Notes: generated by a model from the letters alone, not told the origin. Shown: positions 31,333 through 44,750, counted from the first letter of the stretch. The stretch: 64,000 nucleotides of DNA from Stereum hirsutum FP-91666 SS1 (GCF_000264905.1 NW_006763149.1:838212-902211), one strand, 5' to 3'. Numbers and translations are program-made.

Positions 31333-33295
31333 TCAGTAGGTGCCGCCGGAGACCTGCCATGCAACAAAATCAGTGCAAGTCGCAAGGTACATCTTCAAAA
31401 CTACACACCGTGGCATCGTCAGAGTCGACTACAGACGTCTTGCCGCCGGAAATATCCAACTCGGAAAAGTCCCAGGTACCAGTGCAATCTCCGCAGTCGA
31501 TAACCAGATTAGTGCCACTCGACTCGACGGCGACGCTGGTCTTGCTGCCGGTGAAGTTGATGTCGCTAGTAAAATGTGTAAACACCAGTGAGGAGTGGAG
31601 GGTAGTACGAAACATACGAAATGGTACTAGTGGTTCCAGGCGTGCCATCTGGAGTTGAATTGTCAGTTGAAGATTCAATGGATGTACGGGTTTTGGTTGA
31701 ATACTCACCATTGTCAGGGTAGCTCTGGGTAATGAGGACACCGAATTCTTCGATCCCGGACAGCGTGTTCCTAAAACAACAACGCTATATCAGCGCCTGA
31801 CTTTGCATTTCTCTCGTGAAATAGACAATTTTACCCTGAGTAGGTCACATCCGAGACAGAGGCATCGCTCGCATCGCTTGTTGTATCATCATCAGCGCAG
31901 AGCTCAGGTCAGCTGGATTTGCTCAAGACAACGTACGCATCGACTTTGATCCTTATTCCATAAAGACTGTCTGAGACCGTGTTGCCCGAAATTGTCACCC
32001 CCGACACCGTCTTGCCCGTTGCGATAGACCCTATCGAAATTCCTGAAGACCATGTCCGTCAAATTGAGCATTGTAAGCGGCGAGCAAATATCCCAACCGT
32101 GACCACTGCAGCGAGAGAGAACAAGGTCAGATACGGAAGAACGCCTTTACGAAGGTACGTACCCAGAGCACGTATTGTCCTCAAACACAATCGTCGAGCC
32201 CGAATTTATGGCAAGGCTTTCATATTTCCGCATCGTGAGAACCGCAAATCTCCGAGTCCGTGGAGGGACATTGAATGGCTCACCAATCGTCCTGATTCTT
32301 GACTGTGCTGCTCTTGATAGTAACGTCCGACGCACTCAGGTCGAACCCATCCGTGTTATGTCCGAGGTCGTCGACGTCACCAGCAGAGTTGTCAACGGTT
32401 ACGCTGGAGATGACGGTGGTATCGGAGGTCCCGATGGAGATAGCTTGGGCGGGCGAGTTGAGGACCGTGAAATCCTCGAAGGTGCCGTAGCCCTTCAGCC
32501 TGTGCGGGACCTAAGGTGAGTAGAGTATAGGAGACGAGAAGGGAGACGCGGACACACTTGACGAAGGGGTGCTGAAGGAATGATACCGTGAGCACGTAAT
32601 CGTCAAATAAATATATCGCTTTGGCATACCGGCTTGTCGACCCCACCGTTGGTCCCCTGTCCGTCCCAATAATCTTGAAGGTTGCACATGAGTCACACAG
32701 TATGAGAAAAAGTTAGAAACCAGACTGACCTGCCCCATTCCCGTCAATAGTGAATCCCCCTCCGTTGAAGGTAACATCCTGTTAGAGCTGTTAGCCTGGG
32801 ATGACATATTCTGGAAAAATATTACTTGCGTCGGTGTCAATTGTGAGTAATGGGCCATCCGCTGATTGGGAAAAGTGTCTATGAACCAATTTATTGAACG
32901 CGGTACGTAGGTGCTCACCAGTAGTCGATGCGAAGGTGATGTCTCCGGTGAGGGTGATTGTGGCGCCTGAAGCAGCCTGACACGAACAAAGAACGATTTA
33001 ACGTCTGAAGCGATCGAAGCTACAAATTTAGAAGCATACCGAAATAGTGACGGTGTCTACAAGGATAGAGTGAAGCCCAGTCAACCAGCGAAGACAATCA
33101 TGCATAGTAACGCATACCCCCATCATCGACCGTAAAAGCCTCAATTACAACCGTGCTGCAGTCGTCCAAGGATTCCGAAGTAGAAACGCTATTCACGGTA
33201 CAAGTGGCCCGCTTGGCAGTATCGGCACCTGTAGGCGTCGACAGCGCCACACCAGCTAACGTAGCAAGCTGGACGGCAGCGAGAAGAGGGAGCAT
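31333..33295 (-). CDS. Secreted endopolygalacturonase (GH28)
   Basis: A gene with many introns, roughly ten exons, coding for about 360-380 residues. It starts with a signal peptide (MLPLLAAVQLATLAGVALS). A Lys-Arg at the end of the short propeptide (TAKRATC) fits Kex2 processing. The four GH28 active-site motifs are present after splicing: NTDGFD, QDDC (KNQDDCLAINS), GHG (CSGGHGISIGS) and RIK (YGIRIKVD). The last exon encodes VSGGTY and ends at 31333. The enzyme cleaves the polygalacturonan backbone of pectin. Splicing of the QDDC and GHG region is clear. Some N-terminal junctions around 32780-32830 could not be settled by eye. Confidence 0.9.
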
Positions 33296-34763
33296 GCTGA
33301 AGAATGTGAAGTTGAAGATGCTGAACCGACACTGTAGCAAGCTTGATGGCGGAAAGCAACGTCTATATAGTTCTTTGAGCGTCCTGGCGGCCCGTACGGA
33401 TGATTGAGTAGTGACGCACTAATGTCTCCTGTCGGCGAACGATCATCGGAGGACGCTTTTCAGACGGCCCGTCGAGCAAAAGGAAGGAAGCGATGGGATC
33501 GTCCATATGGACGACTAATCGACTCCGAGGTCATTGTCGACTCACCACCCGCATGATGAGAGCGAAAAGAACGTCGTTGTCAGGCTCCTACGCACGGGTA
33601 CTTCGACCGCCAATCGCGTGATGCGAAACGGTGTTGGCATGGTCTGAACGGTCGAAAACATTCCGCGGCCTCAATCGGTAGGAATAATACACGCCTAGCC
33701 TCAGTCGACTTTGAAGGCTTGTGGAAATAAGGACTTCGTATTGTAGTCATCATGCTAGAGGGTCTGCGGAGCAGGGAAAGTCATCAGAAGCTCAACGAGA
33801 CCCAACGACGCATAAAATAGCTTCCTGCATACCTTTCCTTCCGATTACGCCCGGCCGTCAAAGAAGTCGGACCTGCACATGCCCATGGACTAAATATAGT
33901 CGACTATAGCCTGCGCGACGAACAACCAGGAACAACCGTTACAATGAACGTGAGTAAATATGTGCGGTACAAAGCCCGCTACGTCTTCGTTTGCGATGTG
34001 ACCTTTCCTGAGCTCTTGCGCAGTCGACTCTTCGTACAAACTGACCAGCTCACGAATCTGTAGTTGATTGAGTTGCTGGCGAACGAGCGGCCCGTGGAGG
34101 TCAGCAATCCGGCAAATTTCCGCGAGGGCTGGACAACAGGCTCCGCTAAGTCCCTCAAGTTTGGTACCGACGAGCAAGGATGACAATGCCACAACGCTGC
34201 AGTTGTACTCAACTGTAGCAAGGGCGTGGACTAGTAGTAGTGAAAGCGACGACTCGGAGGTTATTATCACTGGGCCTAGATATCGGTAGGCGACCCTTGT
34301 GCAGAGCTACGCATGGTGTTAGAGAGATACTAGTAAATGTCGACGTAGCTGTGCTCATTGGCGAGACAATGTCGTTGATACGAAAGGAGCGTACCTCAGT
34401 TGAGATCCACGAGCGGTACTTGAGAACTTGGGACTTCATCGTCGTCGTACGGAGAAAGGAACCAGTCCGATGCTTTGATGCAAGCAATCCCTTGAGGCCA
34501 CAACACGCTGTACTAGTGCCACCCAACTTGAGCCTGAAAGCCCCGGTTTATACTCTTGGGAAGCATTATTGCGTCGTGGAAAGACTATCCATGGGAAAGA
34601 TCCACACGCGGCTTGCTTGTGGATGTACCACAGCGACGCGAATTGAGGGATGTCTTTGGTTGAAGTCCTGATATGCACACCTTCCAATGAACGCCAGATA
34701 CCCGTCCTCACGACCAGGAAATGCATGGGGAAGTATGACTCGTTCCGTCCAAGAAAACGCTGT
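33296..34763. other. Mostly empty intergenic stretch
   Basis: Promoter of the polygalacturonase at the left. A single open frame on the minus strand is listed separately. Nothing else has motifs or consistent splice signals. Confidence 0.45.
33890..34270 (-). CDS. Possible small hypothetical protein or relic exon
   Basis: A 126-codon frame with even amino-acid use (for example SGACCPALAEICRIADLHG). No known motif and no clear start context. It could be the last exon of an unrecognised minus-strand gene or chance. Confidence 0.22.
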   Translation of the reverse strand: MIITSESSLSLLLVHALATVEYNCSVVALSSLLVGTKLEGLSGACCPALAEICRIADLHGPLVRQQLNQLQIRELVSLYEESTAQELRKGHIANEDVAGFVPHIFTHVHCNGCSWLFVAQAIVDYI

Positions 34764-36654
34764 CTATCGAATACTACGTTGAGAAGACTGCGGAGAACGA
34801 TACGGAGGCTGAGTGAGTAGCTGAAATTGGAACGACTCCTGACTAGCTTGGCTCCGTGGCATCTGCACAAGAACGAAAAACAAAGGTTCAGCAATGGTCA
34901 CCAGGACTATGAACAAAGACGATGTCGACCTGCATACCTCCTCATGATCCTGCGATCCTACAACTTTATTCTCCTTCTCCTTGGTCGGACTAACCCTGTC
35001 CGACCCACTTCTGGATCGTGTACGATTCTGGTGACTCGTCCCGTTGACCTTTTTTGTGATGCTCGCCGTCGAGATACCCTCCGTAAGCTGCATTTCGATA
35101 TCCATCTCCGAACTTCCCCCCACTTCGTTCTCCACCTCATCGACCTCATCTTCGCCCCCCAACTGTCCTGCGCTATTCGCTCCTGAACTAGCCACGTCAT
35201 CCACACCGTCAACATCACCAACACGCGTACTCTCCCGACTGCCTCCTCCACCTGCCCCCTCGACGCCGACACCGACACCAATACCCGTGGTACCGATATC
35301 AATAGGCCCTCCGGCCCCCACCCTCGGCTCCGCAAGCTCAGCGTCAAACTGCATCGCCAACTCTCTAATCAAACTCGCCGCACTCTGCGCCTTCTTCCCA
35401 TTTTCCGCCTTTTTCGCATTCTGCACTCTTTGCGTCTTCTTCCCGTCATTTGCGCTCGGCACCCTTTTGACGATATTAGCGCTCGACGCCCTGTTCAATC
35501 GTGGCATGCTCGTCGCGGTCGGAAATCTGGGCAGGGTCGTTGAGCTCTTCAATCCGGCCATGCTCATCGCGTCGTGTAATCTCGAAGATCTCGTCGAGGC
35601 CGAGAAGTTTTGGACTCTTGTCCCGTGTTGCGATTTTGCGGCCTTTCCTACCATGTCGGCTATGCTAGGAGATTGGGGTGGCGAGGCGATGGGAGGTGTG
35701 GGTGAGGATTGGGTGGCGAGGCTATGGAAGGAAGTTGAGCCCGATGTAGATCGGAAATGGACGTGCGGTTCTGGTCGTTTGCGTTTCAGGCTTGGAGGAG
35801 AGGGCGTTTCGGGTGCGGGGACAGTGGTGGGGACGGTATCGAGATTTAGTACGGGGACATGAGGAGATGCGGGTGCAGGATCTGAGCTGGAATAGCGTGC
35901 AGGAATGGAGGGAGCTGCGGGTTCGGCATCTGAGGTAGGACCTGGCGCACGGGCGGAAAGCGGATCGAAGTCGGGTCTGGAAGTGAGAACGGGTACGAGC
36001 GCGGGAAATGTGGTGGGGACGAGGCCGGCGTCGGACAAAGCGGCAGGTCGAGGGATGTTTTGTAATGTAGGGAAGAGCGAGAGAGAGGAGGGAGTTGATG
36101 ATGTCTGTGTTTGAGCTTGTGTTTGGGTGTCGGCGTGGGACATCTGAAGAGAAATTGGGGGTGATGGGGAAGAAGGCTGAGGTAGTGTGGGTGTGCGAAG
36201 CGCCGGTTGAGATTGTCTTTGTATCGGTGGCTGACTGTCAAGATGTACTTGAGATGTGGCTGGTCTTTCTGAGGGAGCGACCGGTGATCCCGGTGGTGGC
36301 TGCACCTGCGGGTCGTGATCAAGCAGGTATAGTTGAGACTGAGACTGAGACTCAAGCGGTCGAGCAATGCTCGGAAGACTGTAAGAGCCTGTGATGTGGC
36401 GCATATGCAACCCTTATCAGCCAGCATTCCAATTCCCCCAGCAAGTCAAGAATCTCTGGAGAATACGCTAGTTACTGACTTGTGGATACAGACTCGCTGA
36501 GTGCGTCGTCCTTTTTGATAGCATCTTCGATCTCTTTGAGAGACTTCGGCTGTAGCGTCATGATGTGGCCATTAATGACATGGTCGTCGAGTTCATGGTG
36601 CGAGTTGAAAGTTTCGCGACACCAGTCCCATCGACAGAAGTGTACCGAGGACAT
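34764..36654 (-). CDS. C2H2 zinc-finger protein with long disordered tail
   Basis: The first exon (36654 to about 36475) encodes one C2H2 finger, C-x4-C-x12-H-x4-H (CRWDWCRETFNSHHELDDHVINGH spans residues 7-30). A second large exon (from about 36410) is rich in Ser, Pro, Gln and Ala, with a Lys-rich segment (KKTQRVQNAKKAENGKKAQ) and an acidic region. A last phase-0 intron precedes MPRSQASQESFQFQ, and the stop is at 34764. The protein is probably nuclear. With one finger it may bind DNA weakly or bind a protein. Details of the first intron are uncertain. Confidence 0.65.
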
Positions 36655-37250
36655 GTCGGGACGCGTCGAGCGTCAATGAATATGTTCTGGCAGATGTAGC
36701 GATAGTACCTGTTATATGAATTTGTGACAACGTTTTCATAGTGAGCGACAGTTTCTTCAGTGGAGGATAAGTGGGTGACGCTTGCGCGTCGGAATATGCG
36801 AACAGGACGAAGCGTCTGCCTCAAGCGAGTAGAATTACCTGAGAATGATTCAACGAGATGGCGGGAGATGAACTCCTTATGAGAATTCTCAGCTAGTCGA
36901 GCACAAGGTACAGCCTGAGAGCCAAGACGAGGAGAGAAGCCTAATCCTAACTCGTTCAAAGTCGCCACTAAGTGCCCTGCAGCAATTTCAATAAATTCTG
37001 GTGATTTGGTGTGTGTGTATCCTCACAGGTTACCGAGAAAAAGGATAACAGAAATAGCGGTGGAAGTTATTTCTATAGCCAGCGGATAGCTTGGAAGAGG
37101 CTCTTGTGGCGTGGAGGTCTTGAGGCAAAGTGGGGACAAAGGGAACTTCAATGCGGAGGACGGAGCGAGTCGGAACGATAGCGGGTTATCTGTCCAGAAT
37201 TAGCTAACTTCTATAAAATAAATAACGAACTTTACAAAAATCCCGCCAAC
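36655..37250. other. Divergent intergenic region
   Basis: Lies between the minus-strand zinc-finger gene and the plus-strand membrane protein gene and should hold both promoters. No firm coding exon. Confidence 0.45.
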
Positions 37251-39438
37251 ATGGCGTCTCCCATCGTCGTCACAGGAACCGGGACCTGGCGCGAGGGCGA
37301 ATCCCATAACAATTCGCAGCTCAGCGGCGTCAACTCGAACTCCGTAACAACCCTTCCAACAAAAACGTCTCAAAAACATATCCGGTCCCCCATGGTTCTT
37401 TATCCAACTGGTCATTTTGATTTTTTGACAGAAATACCCGATTCAGACGTTTATCATGGAAATAACGTGGAAGGCTATGCTATTTCCCGTAGGACTGACG
37501 TTATTCATTTCCCAGCCGGATTAATGTTGGCTGGCAGCCGACCGTTCTTGCTTGGACAACCTCACACACCACAGAGGCATAGCTTCTCTCTTCCCGCCGT
37601 TTGCGTGCGTTGCGTTTGGGCTCGTTCCAAGTAGGACGCTGGCACTGCTTGAGCACAGCGCTCAGATCATCGTATCTTTGATCGCCTGTGGCGCGAACCC
37701 TTCACTGCGCACCACCACCATCCTCGAGCTCCGCGATGTCACTTGTATGTTTTTCTTGCTCGAATTTGCTCTGGATGAATGTTGAAGTTCAATGCTGACG
37801 TGTGTTGGTTTCATACGCCTTCAGACTACGGCTGTGACAGCACCGGCGATAGTCACGAATGAAGTTACTACTACACCTACGACGGCCGCAACTTCTTCAC
37901 CTACTATCAGCACGACTCCCAATCAAGGAAAAGCAAACAACACGAGACTCATCATCATCATTGTTTCGTGCGTCGGAGGATTTGCTGTCATCTTGCTTCT
38001 TGTCCTCGTGGTCGTGCCCCTCACACGCCGTCGCCTCGACCGCAAACGTCGAAAACTCGGTTCCGGAGACGCGGAAGAGGATAAGTTCGGGAATGGAACT
38101 GGACATCAGAGGATAAGGTCAGGTCCGGACTCGAGGATGCCGCTCCTGAATGAGGAAGACGTAGAGCGAGGACGAGACAGTAGAGAACGGGATGGTCAGC
38201 CAAACGGAGGACGGAATCCGGAAATTAGAATTGGGGAGAGAATCAAGTGGTTCGATGAGAACGATTTACAGCCGCGACACAACGGCAACGTCGAGTTCGT
38301 ACCGACTCCAGGTACCGTCGTAGATGTCGATGCTCCCCCAGAGCCTTCACCATCTTCCTCTCGCTTCGGTGACATCACTTCCCCACGTCCCATACGCGCC
38401 CTCCGACCGCCACCCGTCCTCCGTCATGCCCGCACCCGCGTCGCCAACCCACCGATGACCTCTCTCCCCGAAAATCACACTACCTCTGACATCACCCCAG
38501 CGGTTGCTGCCCGGTCACCTTCACCCAGCACCACCACAAGCGGAGACACCCACGCGCACCTCACATCTCCCTCGACCTCATCTGACCGCTTCCCCGACGA
38601 TCCACACCCCACATGGCTGCACATCCCCAACCTCCCACCCGCCCGACGTCTCATCTCCGCCTTCCAATCCTCCCTTTCCTCGATATCCTCCGGCTCATCC
38701 ACCCGTTCCTCGCAAGCCGCATTGTCCACCTCTTCATCCCTATCCCGACCTCGAGACCGCGCTCAAACACATCAGAATTCATCAGACGGAACGATACTCC
38801 CGCCGATGAGACATTACCCCTCGTTCACCACGAATTCGAAAAGCCCGGCGACGAGTTTCTATTCGCTCGATTCTGGGTCTGTGGCAGATTCGGGAGTGGG
38901 GGTCGGACAGCCTCCGTCACGCGCGAGTAAGAGGGATACGTTTGGAAATAGTGCGAGTCGAGGAGGGGCTGCGGACGGGACGTTTGGGAGTCGGGAACGT
39001 GAGAGGGCTGCGTTGCATTTACAATCGCAATTGAACGGTACCGGTGGGACGACTAGTACCGGAAACGCTGGCGCCCGTTCGACTACCTCAGGCAGCGGAA
39101 GTCGTGGCAACTCCAATCCCAGTGGCAGTAAAAGCAACGGCGCGATGAGGATAACCGAGCTCGGGGAACTGCAGTCGTTGAAAACACCTTCGGCGAGGTT
39201 GAGATCGCAGATGCCGGGTGGAGAAGGACTTCACGTTACGGAGGTGAGCGAAGACGCAGGCTTCCTGCTGCCGCCATCGAGACAGGCGAGCTTCTTGAGT
39301 GGACCGGGGAGCGCGTCGAGTCTTGGGGTTGTCAGTGGAGGAGGCTCGAAGAGGGGCTATGCGAGTCGGAGTGCGACGAGTGGGGGGTCGGGCAGTGTTT
39401 ATTCAGATGCGAGGTCGAATGGACTTTCAGACTCGTGA
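37251..39438 (+). CDS. Single-pass membrane protein with long cytosolic tail; 5' exons uncertain
   Basis: The last exon, 37825-39438, is clear: a Thr/Ser/Pro-rich outer stalk (TTAVTAPAIVTNEVTTTPTT), one membrane helix (LIIIIVSCVGGFAVILLLVLVVV), a basic stop-transfer (TRRRLDRKRRK) and a tail of about 480 residues rich in Ser, Gly, Pro and Arg. This layout is typical of fungal cell-surface proteins with a mucin-like stalk, including wall-stress sensors. Start and early exons lie somewhere in 37251-37760 but could not be fixed. A signal peptide would be expected there. The intron before 37825 has a GTATGT donor near 37745. Confidence 0.6.
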
Positions 39439-40399
39439 TTACTATGCTTAGGTGTGGTAAGGCTGTGGACTTTTCTGTGCTCGATGCCCAGGTGGTGCAC
39501 TTTGTTTCTCTTTCTTTTTCCAGCCGCATTTCTTGTGTATACCTATTGCTTCTTCGGTCTCTCATTACTTTCCGTTTTCTTCTGTGCTTCATCGATTGTA
39601 GCTGCTGACCTGACTACAGACACTCAGAGACATTTTCTCTTACCATGCCTCATTCCCCGCCCCTTATTCCTCATCCGACGTTCCGCGTTTCACCCTCCGC
39701 CCACTACCCCTGCTCCATATTTCCTCTCTTTTGCCCTCACTCTCATGCATACCTGAACGATCTTACAGTACTTTACTTCACGCCTCATACTTCATGATTT
39801 TTACGGACCCTGGACGATATCCTTTGGATTTGTACCTGTATACTCTACTTACTGGATTTCTGGAAAGAGCCTTGTGACGAACTTTACTCGGTTACGGTTG
39901 TGTATATCTTCTACTGTTCTTGTACTGCTGCTTCGTTTTACGCCATGATGCTCTGGAGCTGTTTTTCTTCTCTTTGCTTACAGATATCGCTAGTTTATGC
40001 AGTTCGTTTTGAGATATGTTTTTGGCGGGGCTGACAGTGACATGTCGTGCACCGGGAGAATTGGTGAGGGCCACATCTTTAGGAAGAATCCTACGCCACC
40101 GATTCGGAAGTAAAATCGTCGCTGACAGTGCTAGTGATCACTTACACTTCAACATAACGATCTTGTAAAGAGTGCCTTTATTTCCTTGGGCCAGCGTTCG
40201 TAGCTTTTACTACGATCAATTTGTAGCCCTATCGTATTCCGCTACTAATTGCGTCATTTGTTTCCCATCTCTCGCCACTCTTCCGCTCCCACCAACATGC
40301 TATCCGCCCCAGCCACCGTCAATATCACCCGAGTCGACCCCCTCCCTTTTCCACCATCCACTACTCGTCTGTAGTCGTCGTCGGTGAACAGACTAAATA
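39439..40399. other. Intergenic: 3' UTR and carrier promoter
   Basis: CT-rich stretches at 39470-39740 and 40250-40390, the latter just upstream of the carrier ATG, as in many basidiomycete promoters. No gene seen. Confidence 0.5.
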
Positions 40400-42257
40400 A
40401 TGAGCTCGCGACAGTCATCAAGCCTACAGACGGTCAACGAGCTCATCGCCGGCAGCGTCGGCGGTGCAGCTCAAGTTCTGGTCGGACAACCGCTGGATAC
40501 GATAAAGACGAGGGCTCAGATTGCTCCCAGTGCGTGTCATTACGCATTATTTCTCTCCATGATACCCTTACTCGAGTTCTAATCCTTGAATGTGAAATGA
40601 TGTGCGATGTGCGCGTACATAGAGGGCATGTTCGTGAGTGGTTTGTCGGTTCGGATTGTGGCGCCAGACAGACCAGATTGAACGTTCGTTTTTTGTGCGT
40701 ATGGATATGGATATAGAAAGGACCAATGGACATTTGCGTGCAGACGATCCGTAAGGAGGGGTTCCTTGCATTGTACAAAGGTGCGTCCTACACATTCACT
40801 TCCTTCCACCACCTTTCCCCATACCGAACTCACTAAACGTTACACCCCTCCACGCCACAATGCGTCGACTTGGTGCTCGCCGCACATTTAGGAATGGCAA
40901 GCCCCCTTGTCGGCATCGCAGGCGTCAACTCCCTTCTGTTCGCGTCCTATGGAGCGTCCAAACGTATCATCTCACCGTTTCCTAATCTTTCGTTGAAGGA
41001 GATAGCGGCGGCGGGTGCGATGGCTGGAGCTGCGAATGCGATTTTGGCTAGTCCTGGTGTGTTTATCCTCTCCTCCTTCGTCCATCCCTTCAAACCAGTA
41101 TCGCTTCAAGACCCCTCCATTTACCTTGTCGATATGCAATGATATTGATAGTTGTGTGTTGAATCGGTTGTGTGCAGTGGAGATGTTTAAGGTACGAATG
41201 CAGGGACAGTACGGCGCTGCTACGGATAAGAGGCTACGGGATATCATGAGGGAGATGTGGTCCGAGTTTGGATTTAGGAAGGGGGTAATGAGGGGTTATT
41301 GGGTACGTCTTCCTTTCCAACCACCTGGCTTCCACGACATGCAGAGAAGCCACTGATAATCAGTTGCCGATGTGTACATAGGTTACTGTGGCAAGAGAGA
41401 TTCCGGCCTATGCTGGGTGAGTCTCTTTCTTTTGTCGGAAGGCCAAGACTTTCTTTAAAGCGACGAGTACGACAGCTAACATTATGGCTCAGGTTTTACA
41501 CCGGTGCGACCACCTGTCCATGCCTGCTTCTGAGGCCCGCATTGAATGATGCAAACATCATATACAGCATTCGAGTTTACAAAACGAAAGTTCACGAAGA
41601 CTTACGGTGCCCAACTACCTGTCTGGGCTCTGTTAACTAGCGGCGCCACCGGCGGCGTAGGTCCCCTCAAATACTCCCTTGTTCGTTTCTTTGTTCTGAC
41701 ATGCTTTGCTTATTAGATCGCGTATTGGCTAGCGTGTTACCCACTAGGTAACCCTTCGCCCAACCCCTTCCAATAATTTGTGTGGCTGAACATCACCGGT
41801 CCCACAGACGTCGTGAAATCCCGCGTTCAACTTCGTGCGACACCGCCGAGTGGCACGCCGGTGCAGTATATCGCACATGAGATTAGGACGATTGTTGCTG
41901 AGGCAGGTGTATCGGGATTGTTCAGGGGACTCACTCCGTCGTGTATGTCCTATCTTTCTGTCCTTCCGTCATAACTCACGTTTGGCTACTCGAGCTGACA
42001 TTCTTTTTCTGAATTTGACTGTGGATAGTGATTCGAAGGTACGCTTCTTGACGTGGACGCTGACCTGGAAATTGAATTAAATTCGTTGTGCTGGTATTGC
42101 GCTTTTTTTGTCTAGTATACCCGCGGCAGCGAGCACGTTTGCTGCATATGAGATCACTAGAGGTATGTATTTTTTTAGACTTTATCGCTTAGTGTTCATC
42201 GATGTGCTGATAATGTCGTTTTGGCCAGAGTATTTGAAAGAATATACCGGTGTATGA
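40400..42257 (+). CDS. Mitochondrial carrier (SLC25 family)
   Basis: Twelve exons join in phase to 288 residues: 40400-40529, 40721-40780, 40892-41056, 41178-41302, 41382-41416, 41493-41503, 41568-41656, 41717-41747, 41808-41942, 42029-42038, 42116-42162 and 42229-42257. The three repeats carry the carrier signature: QPLDTIKTRAQ, SPVEMFKVRMQ and YPLDVVKSRVQ; the third is formed only by splicing. Length fits the family. The opening GSVGGAAQVLVGQPLD recalls yeast Ymc1/Ymc2 and the carnitine/amino-acid branch, but the substrate cannot be read from sequence. It acts in the inner mitochondrial membrane. Exons of 11 and 10 bases are unusually small. Confidence 0.9.
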
Positions 42258-42593
42258 TTTTGAGTCATTGTCCTTTCGTATACGTAGAACCTTGCTCTAT
42301 ACATGGCCAGTGACTGGCCAGTGTCTTCCCACGTGCCTTTTCTTGTGTAGGCTCATGAAAGGCTCAGGTCAGGCCAACATGCCACCTCATGCAAGACCTG
42401 TCCAGTCCGAGGACCAGGCCTATGCAAGACCGCCCAAGTCCGGGTTGTCGTCATTCTTGGTCCTCAGACGCCTTGCAGAATTCCAGTGGCGCACCTTATA
42501 GATAGGACACTCGCCCTCGACCCGTCCCTTCCTCTCCCCTCGTATTTGCCAACCTACATTTTGTGCACCGCTGCACTATCCATCCCTTCGAGC
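42258..42593. other. Intergenic, MYND gene promoter
   Basis: 336 bp with no motif noted. The frame of the MYND gene is open back to 42486, so a start there is possible. Confidence 0.45.
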
Positions 42594-44750
42594 ATGACTG
42601 TCATGAATACTATTGAATGTGCGGGGTTTGAGTCGGGCGCGGACGTCGGCGAGGGATCGTGCCATAGGCCTGGCACTTTTACTTGTTCGAAGGTGCGTCC
42701 GAGGCTCGACTTTGAGCCTACGAATGAGGCTGTATGTAACCAACATAAACTCACTCACAAAACTGATCATATAGTGCAAGCTCATTAAGGTATAAAAATC
42801 GCCTCGGTCGTCAACTTAGATCATAACCTAACCGGCATAACGATCAGTATTGTTCTAAGGAACATCAAACTGCGCACTGGAAAGCCCACAAACGGCTCTG
42901 TAAAGACGGAATGCTGTCCCCGAGTTGGAAGCCGGCGTATATCGTCGAAAATAGACTGCCTTCATTTATGACGATGGGCGCGTCTGAGTCGCCAATGGGT
43001 ACACCGTTTGGCGGATCGAAGCATGTGTGGGGGAATATACCTGCGATCGACTGTTTGAATCTGTCACGGAACGAGGGCTCATCCGCGGTGGATAAGGACA
43101 TCAACCTTGCTTTTGTTGGTGAGTGAATTATACAATGCCTTGCGCAGTGGTACTCAAACAGTGCAGCATCGGGGGATATCCGCAATTTGGTGCAGACGGT
43201 GAACGGACTTCCAGCAGACTATCGTGGAGCGTGCAACATTCTTCTCAACGATCGCGATATCCATATTTTCACTCGGAACGTCCTCTTTCTCGCGATCCTT
43301 CTCGACGAGTATGAGTCCATAGAAGAAGCAGCCGAGATGGCCGTCGACTTGTCATACTCTATGCGGCTTTCGTCAACCACTGCCTCCCGCGTCCAAATGA
43401 AGATGCGCGTGCTGGGCATGATCTTGATTGGGTCAGTCATGGGTACACCAAAATCGACTTCTATCTCTATACGTGGCAAGTCTCGTCTGGTCATCCGCCA
43501 CGATATGGACGAGTTCACATATCTTGCGAAACGGGGGGTGTTGGACGTTCCGATAGATGTTGATGACGCGGAGAGAGCCATGCATGAGTCTCTATTGCAT
43601 CCTTCAAGACAGGACTATCGAGACTTGTACTACAGCGGTCTGAAGCCAGCTCATCGTCTGGCTGCTAGCACGTACCGTACGAACGGCATGACTCGTCCAA
43701 TCGGGACGAACTTGAACGAATTTGATCAACCGAACAGGTGCGTGGAGTCCATGTTGTGTGTTGTTACATGTTTACGAGACGAACTCCCCCTCTATCGATC
43801 GTATAGGACACTCTTCTCTGCGGAAGGAGAGTGGTTGGCTCCGGACTCGGCAGATCCTCTCCATGGATGGAACATGAAAGCTATACTAGAGAGCGGCAAG
43901 AGGCATGGAACGACAGAAGGGGACTTATACGGAGCTCTCTTCTTCCATGCCAAGGAACAATTCACTTTATTCGCGCAACGTCTCGAGGCATCAAACATCA
44001 CCATCACCGTATCCTGTGTCGACGCCATCGAATTGGCACTGATACTTCGCACCAATCCTTCCGCACATGGGTTTTCTTCTTTCCAAAAGCCCGTCATGTT
44101 CGACCGTATCGAGACCTCAAACATAGCGGACTGGAACTACGCCGGAATCCGGACGGTCTTGGGATCTTGGGGCCCGCTTTTGAACCGACAGAACCGGCAC
44201 GCTGCGTTACTTACGCATTTCATGAATTGGGTGGCGATGCAGCCGGGAGGGAGTATCGCGGGCGGGTCGCCTTCGACATCTTGTAGGCTTGCGCGTGAGG
44301 AGAACAAAGCGATGGACGCCGCGACTAAGTTTTTTGTGGGTATTTTCCCTCTTTTGGTATTTGAGAAGTCCGATGGGCCATCATAATCTGCTTCGATTGT
44401 CGTTGACTGATTTTTCAAACTCATATATACTGGAATATGGGAACGCAATGGGAACGTAGGGGATCACGAAGGAATCTAAGATCGACAGTCGTCAGGAAGC
44501 GATGGTGCTGATGACCAAGATGACGAAGGAGCTGGACCTTTTTCACGATACTGGGCCTGCTTTCGAGAAGTATTTGCGTGCTAATGAGGCAGACGAGGTC
44601 GCTGCACGACACGGGCTCGTGCGGCGGAAGGATCATACGATTATTCACAAGGTTGGTGCTTTATATCATAACTTCGTATCCGACTTCCGAGTCTTTGATT
44701 GGATGGGATCTGACCATCGCATCACCCTATACTGCCGTGGTTCAATCTAG
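42594..44750 (+). CDS. MYND zinc finger plus DUF4470 protein
   Basis: Exons 42594-42692, 42775-42789, 42848-43118, 43167-44335 and 44472-44750 join in phase to 610 residues. The MYND finger is assembled over three exons: CSKCKLIKYCSK followed by HWKAHKRLC. Next, SGDIRNLVQTVNGLPADY begins a DUF4470 domain, a pair often seen in agaricomycete genomes and related to dynein assembly factor 3. The long C-terminal part is also typical of that group. If the fourth intron is not used, the frame stops at 44386; splicing at 44336-44471 restores a family-like tail (RKDHTIIHK). MYND domains bind proline-rich partners. Cellular role unknown. Confidence 0.8.

Noticed and set aside
34436..34894. Minus-strand frames beside the zinc-finger gene as extra exons
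   Set aside because: They read across the zinc-finger stop and show no motif or phase-consistent junctions.
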